Assembly (NCBI GenBank): GCA_963678555.2
Contig: CAXXJA010000003.1
Coordinates: forward strand, 248,001 to 312,000
DNA length: 64,000 nucleotides
Reading direction: 5' to 3'
Origin: SABI01 sp963678555
GTDB taxonomy: Bacteria > Spirochaetota > Spirochaetia > Sphaerochaetales > Sphaerochaetaceae
The first letter of the stretch is position 1. The number at the start of each line of letters is the position of its first letter. The position numbers and the translations under genes were made by a program. The notes below the pieces were generated by a model that saw nothing but the letters and a program-made list of their open reading frames with translations, had not been told where the DNA came from and did no database searches. Shown piece by piece: positions 59,146 to 64,000 of this stretch.

Positions 59146-61377
59146 ATGATCGAACTGACATTACCAGCCGGCTCGTATGATGCCGCGATAGAGGCCTTCA
59201 GCGGAGGCGCAGACGGAGTCTACCTCGGACTGAAGGAGTTTTCTGCACGGAAAAGCGCAAAAAACTTCTCTCTCGAGGAACTCTCGAGACTGAGAAGTGC
59301 GGCAGAAGCGTTTCACAAGACCGTGTATGTGGCCGTGAACACGGTACTTAAGGACAGTGAGCTCGAGAGTCTCATGCCGACTCTGAGGCGTCTTGAGTTG
59401 CTGAACATTGACGGGATCATCGTTCAGGACCTTGGTCTGGCACGCCTGATCGCGACTCACTATCCCTCGATACCCCTGCACGCAAGCACTCAGCTCGCCG
59501 TTCACAGCAGTGACGGCGTGCGCGCTCTTGCAGCTCTGGGCTTCTCCCGTGTGGTACTCTCCCGGGAGCTCACGACAGATGAGATACGGACTATCCGGAA
59601 GGAGGTTCCCGACATCGAGCTCAAAGTGTTCATTCACGGGGCGATGTGCTACGGGTTCAGCGGATTATGCATGGCCAGTTCACATCTCACCGGACGAAGC
59701 GCCAATACGGGGGAATGCTCCCAGGTCTGCCGCACCTGGTTTGAGGACCAGTCGGGAAGGGAGGGCTATTTCTTCTCTATGAAGGACCTTGCCAGTGACG
59801 CAGAGACACTGAGGGAACTTGAGAGGATCGGCATCGATTCCCTGAAAATTGAGGGGAGAATGAAATCTCCCGTCTACGTGGCCGCAGCGGCACGCCACTA
59901 CAGAGCCCTTCTCTCAGGAACCGGAGGTGGCACAGAGACAGAGAACCACCTGTCGACATCATTCAGCAGAGAGCTCTCTTCCGGCTGGCTCGGTGGATAC
60001 GACAAACACCGTCCACAGGATATCCGTCATTCACCGTCACTCATCACACAGACCTACAGCGGCCACAGAGGGATCAGTGCAGGAACGATCCTGGCAGACG
60101 CAGGACGCGGCAGGTGGAAGGTATCACTGTGTGAGGACCTTCACTTGAGAGACGGTCTCCTAGTCCTGAGAAAACGGCACAACCAGAGGGATGAAGCCAT
60201 CCCATTCGCAGCGAAGGGACTGAGCGACTCCAGTGGAGTACCTGTCACGACGCTGAAGAAGGGGACAACCGGTTACCTTACGGCTCCCCGTGAGCTTGAA
60301 GGCGCTGAGCACCTTGAACTGAGGATCATCTCCCGCCACGATGCGGCTCTCCCTACCCACGAACCAGGCGCCTTTCCACCGTACCGGCACCCTCTCACAG
60401 TGGATATCACGGTCGAAAGAGATCGCATCTGCATCGAAGGAAGAGACCTGCCGACCTTCCTTCCTCCCCTGTCTGTGTTCTGCAGGGACGTAGACATACA
60501 GGAAGCGCGCACCGCTCAGAAGACAGACCAGCGTATCAGAGACACCTTCAGCGGCACTCAGAGTCCCTATCTGACAGCTTCAGAAGTGTCGGTCACCTAT
60601 AACACGAACCTTCCGGCTTCTTCCCTGTTCATCCCTGCCTCATCTCTGAAGTCACTCAGGAACCAGTGGTATCAACAGCTCGATACCATGATTGAGCGTT
60701 CATTCACTGAACAGATCACACAGAGATACGATGAGAAGCCGACCGGAACACCTCTTCCCCCCCGCCACCTCATATCCCCTGCGGGCAATGCTCCCCTACC
60801 CTTTGCAGACCTCAAAATGACAGCAGAGGCACTTGAGACTGGGAAAGCCGTAGAGGCATTGCTTGCGGTAGCGGGGGACACAGTGTACCTTCCTCTCCCT
60901 CCCGTGTTCTTCGACGAGGAATCTGAGAAGAAGGCACTCAGGATGATTCTGACATACTGTACGAAGAAGGTCCTCGTGGGTATCAACAATCCTGCTCACC
61001 TGATATGGATGGAAGAGCACCCTGAAGTGAGCGTGTTCGCCGATATCTATAGCTATGTTGCCAACAGCCTTGCTGCACAGGCGCTTCTGTCAACCGGCAG
61101 AGCCTTTACGGGAGGCTACTCATGGATCGAAAGGGATCTGGACACCTCTGAATTCCCCCTTGTAATGAGCCCTGCCGGTCAGGCATTCTCTCCTCCCCTG
61201 TTCATCTCCCGCTCCTGTTACCGATATGATGTACTCGGCCTCGGCTGTACAGGATGCAGGAGAAGATTCACCTACCACGTCTCACAGCGGGACAGAGACT
61301 ATCGGGTGGATGTACGAGAGTGCATGACCACGGTAACAGCAGAAAGCACCTCCGATGAGGTGCTTTCTGGGAGCTGA
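59146..61377 (+). CDS. U32-family peptidase / tRNA or rRNA hydroxylation-type protein
   Basis: About 743 residues from MIELTLPAGSYDAAIEAFSG, the length of the full U32 plus DUF3656 form. ELKVFIHGAMCYGFSGLCMAS and RSANTGECSQVCR are the U32 signature and supply conserved cysteines; SMKDLASDAETLRELERIGI and SLKIEGRMKSPVYVA follow. A C-terminal CTGCRRR and RSCYRYDVLGLGC add further cysteines. Relatives include collagenase-annotated peptidases and the RNA hydroxylation factors RlhA and TrhP, so an RNA role is at least as likely as proteolysis. The last codons lie in a hairpin. Confidence 0.88.
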   Translation: MIELTLPAGSYDAAIEAFSGGADGVYLGLKEFSARKSAKNFSLEELSRLRSAAEAFHKTVYVAVNTVLKDSELESLMPTLRRLELLNIDGIIVQDLGLARLIATHYPSIPLHASTQLAVHSSDGVRALAALGFSRVVLSRELTTDEIRTIRKEVPDIELKVFIHGAMCYGFSGLCMASSHLTGRSANTGECSQVCRTWFEDQSGREGYFFSMKDLASDAETLRELERIGIDSLKIEGRMKSPVYVAAAARHYRALLSGTGGGTETENHLSTSFSRELSSGWLGGYDKHRPQDIRHSPSLITQTYSGHRGISAGTILADAGRGRWKVSLCEDLHLRDGLLVLRKRHNQRDEAIPFAAKGLSDSSGVPVTTLKKGTTGYLTAPRELEGAEHLELRIISRHDAALPTHEPGAFPPYRHPLTVDITVERDRICIEGRDLPTFLPPLSVFCRDVDIQEARTAQKTDQRIRDTFSGTQSPYLTASEVSVTYNTNLPASSLFIPASSLKSLRNQWYQQLDTMIERSFTEQITQRYDEKPTGTPLPPRHLISPAGNAPLPFADLKMTAEALETGKAVEALLAVAGDTVYLPLPPVFFDEESEKKALRMILTYCTKKVLVGINNPAHLIWMEEHPEVSVFADIYSYVANSLAAQALLSTGRAFTGGYSWIERDLDTSEFPLVMSPAGQAFSPPLFISRSCYRYDVLGLGCTGCRRRFTYHVSQRDRDYRVDVRECMTTVTAESTSDEVLSGS
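61340..61369. terminator. 13-bp hairpin overlapping the 3' end of the U32 gene
   Basis: CAGAAAGCACCTC and GAGGTGCTTTCTG form a perfect 13-bp stem with the loop CGAT. It lies inside the last codons of the U32 frame and between convergent genes; no long T run follows on the plus strand. Confidence 0.65.
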
Positions 61378-61391
61378 TATCTATCCTGTGA

Positions 61392-62414
61392 TCAGTTCTG
61401 TGTGATGTTGTACTGCTTCACGAAGGCCTCGGCGTTCTGAATGGATCCGCCTGCGCTTCCCTTCACCAGGTTGTTGACCAGGAGCATGAACCCGACCTTG
61501 TTGTCGCGTTTCTTGAGACGTCCGGTGTACACTTCCATTCCCTTCGGTGATCCCCAGAAGGCATACTTGGGCTGAGGGAACGAGTTGGCACTGTCGTAGA
61601 CGACCGGCTGGGTGGGAGTCGACGGGAGATCCGACACTTCCTTGAAATCAGCCCACGTCTGCTTGATATCTTCGAGTGTAAAGTCCTCTTCAAGGGTGAG
61701 CCAGACAGCTTCGAGGTGACCGAACATCACGGGAACTCGTACACAGTAGGCATCGACGATAGGATCGAAGTTCAGGATCTTCTTGATCTCCTTCTCGATC
61801 TTCTCCTCCTCTCCTCCGATATAGGGGATACAGTTGTCGGTGATATCGAAGGAGGAGAGTCCCGGATAGCCGGCTCCGCTTACGGACTGGTAGGAACAGA
61901 CGCTGACTTCCTTGATTCCGAACTTGCGTAGTGGGGCAAGAGCCATGGCAAGACCGGTGGTCACACAGTTCGCATTGGTGACAACGAATCCCTTCCGGGG
62001 GAATCCCTGCTGCTCAATGAGGGAGAGGGTCTCCATGTTCGTCTCGGGAATGAGGATAGGCACATCATCATGGTAGCGCATCGCTGATGCGTTGCTGAAG
62101 ACGAAAAAGCCCATATCGCGCAGTATCGGTTCAGCTTCAGCCGCGACCGATGCCGGCAGAGCACTGAATACGATCTTCACACCCCGTTCCTGCATCGCCT
62201 CAGCATTGAACTCACTGATCACTCTCTGGCGGATCTCATGAGGCATCTCGAAAGGGAGAAGCCAGTGAACTGTTGAACCGTACGCCTGATTCGCCCGTGC
62301 AGCAGATGCAGTAATATAATCGACTTCAAACATGGGATGGTCTGCAAGCATCCACATGAATACCTGACCTACGGCACCGGTCGCACCGATAACAGCTACT
62401 TTGATCTTTTCCAT
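61392..62414 (-). CDS. asd: Aspartate-semialdehyde dehydrogenase
   Basis: About 340 residues from MEKIKVAVIGATGAVGQ. NADP-binding GATGAVG is at 10-16, the catalytic cysteine is in VTNANCVTTGLAMAL, SYQSVSGAGYPG follows, and a late RVPVMFGHLEAVW has the catalytic histidine. NANCVTT places it with the archaeal/fungal-type Asd branch. It provides aspartate semialdehyde for threonine, methionine, lysine and cell-wall precursors. GGAGAG precedes the ATG at 62414. Confidence 0.95.
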   Translation of the reverse strand: MEKIKVAVIGATGAVGQVFMWMLADHPMFEVDYITASAARANQAYGSTVHWLLPFEMPHEIRQRVISEFNAEAMQERGVKIVFSALPASVAAEAEPILRDMGFFVFSNASAMRYHDDVPILIPETNMETLSLIEQQGFPRKGFVVTNANCVTTGLAMALAPLRKFGIKEVSVCSYQSVSGAGYPGLSSFDITDNCIPYIGGEEEKIEKEIKKILNFDPIVDAYCVRVPVMFGHLEAVWLTLEEDFTLEDIKQTWADFKEVSDLPSTPTQPVVYDSANSFPQPKYAFWGSPKGMEVYTGRLKKRDNKVGFMLLVNNLVKGSAGGSIQNAEAFVKQYNITQN

Positions 62415-62426
62415 CTTTCTCTCCAT

Positions 62427-62593
62427 ATCTTCACTGATGATGTATCACCAATTAAACTTGTTGAGTGACTCTACCCTATTTTTCTGTGTTTATGCAATAC
62501 TATTTCAAAGAAACTGTTATTGAATTTACAATTTGTTTTTATTGTAACAAATTGTTAACAATTAAGGTTGTTTTGTTACATAACAGATATACA
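62427..62593. promoter_or_regulatory. AT-rich region with nested palindromes upstream of asd
   Basis: AATTGTTAACAATT (62550-62563) is a perfect 14-bp palindrome. It lies within an outer inverted repeat TGTAACAAA (62543-62551) / TTTGTTACA (62572-62580). Closer to asd, reverse-strand TTGCAT, 18 bases and TAGAGT make a possible promoter. The TGTTA/TAACA motif recurs at least six times. Confidence 0.5.
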
Positions 62594-63919
62594 TCACCTC
62601 ACCTGCCTGAAAGAGCCCGTTCCCTGTCCCCTGTCATTCTCGTTTATTTTCAGCTTTGCACTGTAGAACGTATCCCTGTTCATCAGGCGGGTGAGGATGA
62701 CACTCAGGGCAGTACCGGATGCCACCACAAGGAGAGGAGAGAGACTTCCAGTCATCTCCGCTGTCAGCACGATTGCAGTCAATACCGCCCCGCTGACACC
62801 GGCAAGGACCGAGGCCATTCCGATAAGAGCACACAGAAGAATTGCCTCCGCAGGAAGAGGGAGGAAAAGCGCGATAGTCCCTGAGACCGCGATTCCTGCA
62901 CTGGCACCGAGGAAGAGAGAGGGAGCGAATACTCCACCGCTTCCTCCGGAACCCAGAGTGAGAGGATTCGCAATGAACTTCATCGACAGCAGAAGGAAAA
63001 CAATGAGGGGAGAAGAGAGTGATCCCTGAAAGAGATGGGACAGAAAGGCAGTGTCAGCGGCTGAGACCATGGCAGTCCCCGATATCCTGAAACTGACCAG
63101 TGAGAACAGGCCCACGAGAAGACCGGCGATGAACGCTTCGAGCGCCTCCGGGATGGTACTTCTGATAAAGAACGACTCGATTCCGAACTGCACCTTCTGC
63201 CACCCCCAGGCGATCAGTGAGGAGACCGCCGCCGTCAGCACTGCCGCTGCAAGAAAGGCGGGGGACAGGGCGAGTACAGCTTCAAGGGGTAACAGAGGAA
63301 AGGAAAGCCCGACACCTGACAGACCCGAGTAGACCAAAGCGGTGGAGATAACAAGGGGGATGACCGTACGCGCCGAGAAACGGATGTAGATCAGTTCGAG
63401 GGTGAACAGGACGGCAGTCACCGGGGTATGAAACAGCAGTGTGATTGCCGAGGCAGCTCCGGAACCGATCAGTATCATCCGTTCCTGTTTCTCCAGACGC
63501 AGCAGGCTGCCGAGCGCACTTCCTGTCGTAGCGCCTATCAGAGCGACAGGACCTGCCTGACCTGCAGAGCCTCCGGTCAGGATCGTGATCAGGGACGAGA
63601 TGGTTTTCGCTGCCGCACTTTTCACGGGGATGTACCCGCCCCTGTCTCTGACACTGTACTGAATCTCGGGGACACCGTGCCCCTTCACACCATGTGCCCA
63701 CCTCCGTGAGACATACTGGGCACAGACAAGACCGCAGGCAGGGATAAGTATGAACAGCAGGGGGTACTGAACAAGCGACAGGAGAACGGGGTGTGCCGTA
63801 CGGAGAACCATAATGAATACAAAGGAGAGCAGGACTGAAACTGAAGAGACCGCCGCCGCAAGCAGCGACAGATACCCTGTTCTCACCACAACGGCTGTGA
63901 ATCTACGTGCGTCTTCCAT
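62594..63919 (-). CDS. CLC-family anion channel/transporter with non-canonical gating residues
   Basis: A membrane protein of about 441 residues with many helices. CLC motifs are recognisable: GHGVPEIQ (GSGIPE in E. coli ClcA), GGSAGQAGPVALIG (GREGPTVQIG), GSGGSGGVFAPSLFLGA (the GxFxP selectivity loop) and FYSAKL (Y445 region). At the gating position the glutamate is replaced by alanine (GQAGP, residue 122). The chloride-site serine is replaced by histidine (GHG). The internal glutamate pair appears as LELIY, so the proton-path Glu203 is probably lost. AGGGGAG precedes the ATG at 63919. Confidence 0.88.
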   Translation of the reverse strand: MEDARRFTAVVVRTGYLSLLAAAVSSVSVLLSFVFIMVLRTAHPVLLSLVQYPLLFILIPACGLVCAQYVSRRWAHGVKGHGVPEIQYSVRDRGGYIPVKSAAAKTISSLITILTGGSAGQAGPVALIGATTGSALGSLLRLEKQERMILIGSGAASAITLLFHTPVTAVLFTLELIYIRFSARTVIPLVISTALVYSGLSGVGLSFPLLPLEAVLALSPAFLAAAVLTAAVSSLIAWGWQKVQFGIESFFIRSTIPEALEAFIAGLLVGLFSLVSFRISGTAMVSAADTAFLSHLFQGSLSSPLIVFLLLSMKFIANPLTLGSGGSGGVFAPSLFLGASAGIAVSGTIALFLPLPAEAILLCALIGMASVLAGVSGAVLTAIVLTAEMTGSLSPLLVVASGTALSVILTRLMNRDTFYSAKLKINENDRGQGTGSFRQVR

Positions 63920-64000
63920 TTCACTCCCCTGCCATGCATCACCCGTGATGCGCAATGGTCTTACCCTGAACAGAGCAGGTCATCCGTATGCAATTGTATC

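Noticed and set aside
1..64000. CRISPR array, prophage, insertion sequence or defence island
   Set aside because: No regularly spaced repeats, transposase, integrase, phage structural or restriction gene was seen on either strand.

Overview
The window looks like a chromosome segment of a free-living or host-associated member of the Spirochaetota, most like the Sphaerochaetaceae. This is inferred from gene content, not from a marker search. The evidence is an archaeal-type phenylalanyl-tRNA synthetase (pheS/pheT), a spirochaete-style EF-G with P-loop HIDSGKTT, a BMP/PnrA-like purine nucleoside transporter, and Na+-pump decarboxylase genes. Base composition is moderate, slightly GC-rich by eye. 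I see no prophage, insertion sequence, CRISPR array or rRNA. One tRNA gene, tRNA-Cys(GCA), is present. Most of the window is core metabolism in tight, overlapping operons.

Layout. 0-6.4 kb: 5' part of fusA, a HIT hydrolase, a Cys-rich small protein with a Bcp peroxiredoxin, then pheST. 6.7-15 kb: purine genes (purH, hpt, a second phosphoribosyltransferase, purA, purB), interrupted by a reverse-strand operon for a thiamine-diphosphate 2-oxoacid dehydrogenase E1 (alpha/beta) with a flavin-reductase-like gene. 15-18 kb: VTT membrane protein, alanyl-tRNA editing protein, an unknown coiled-coil protein and an SDR. 18-21.4 kb: a DeoR regulator with a malate/lactate-type dehydrogenase and malic enzyme. 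21.6-24.6 kb: tRNA-Cys, a Crp/Fnr regulator, a DMT transporter, a membrane GGDEF protein. 25.1-29.1 kb: a cobalamin riboswitch ahead of btuB-exbB-exbD-exbD-tonB. 29.1-35.6 kb: a complete tryptophan operon, trpE-trpGD-trpCF-trpB-trpA, behind a strong promoter overlapped by a perfect palindrome. 35.7-41.9 kb: sugar and housekeeping genes, three of which carry a single-base frameshift. 42-45.7 kb: oadGAB, with two biotinyl domains in OadA. 45.7-55 kb: esterase, dCMP deaminase, a four-gene nucleoside ABC transporter and a molybdenum hydroxylase. 55-64 kb: RNase D, peptidase T-like protein, PanE, WYL regulator, U32 peptidase, Asd, and a CLC-family channel lacking its gating glutamate.

How the genes fit together. 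Purine synthesis (purH/A/B), salvage (two phosphoribosyltransferases), nucleoside uptake (BMP-ABC) and a xanthine-dehydrogenase-like enzyme form a purine theme spread over the window. The dehydrogenase, malic enzyme and OadGAB could link malate, oxaloacetate and pyruvate to a sodium gradient. The riboswitch operon would make both the B12 receptor and its own TonB energiser B12-responsive.

The most unusual signals are: the trp promoter/palindrome, which looks like repressor control without an attenuator; the self-contained B12-TonB operon; a recurring promoter geometry with the -10 box six or seven bases before an ATG that lacks a Shine-Dalgarno sequence (leaderless mRNAs); the duplicated biotinyl domain; the CLC protein with substituted gating residues; and the cluster of three frameshifts. 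All functional calls come from reading the sequence and recalling families; no database search was run.
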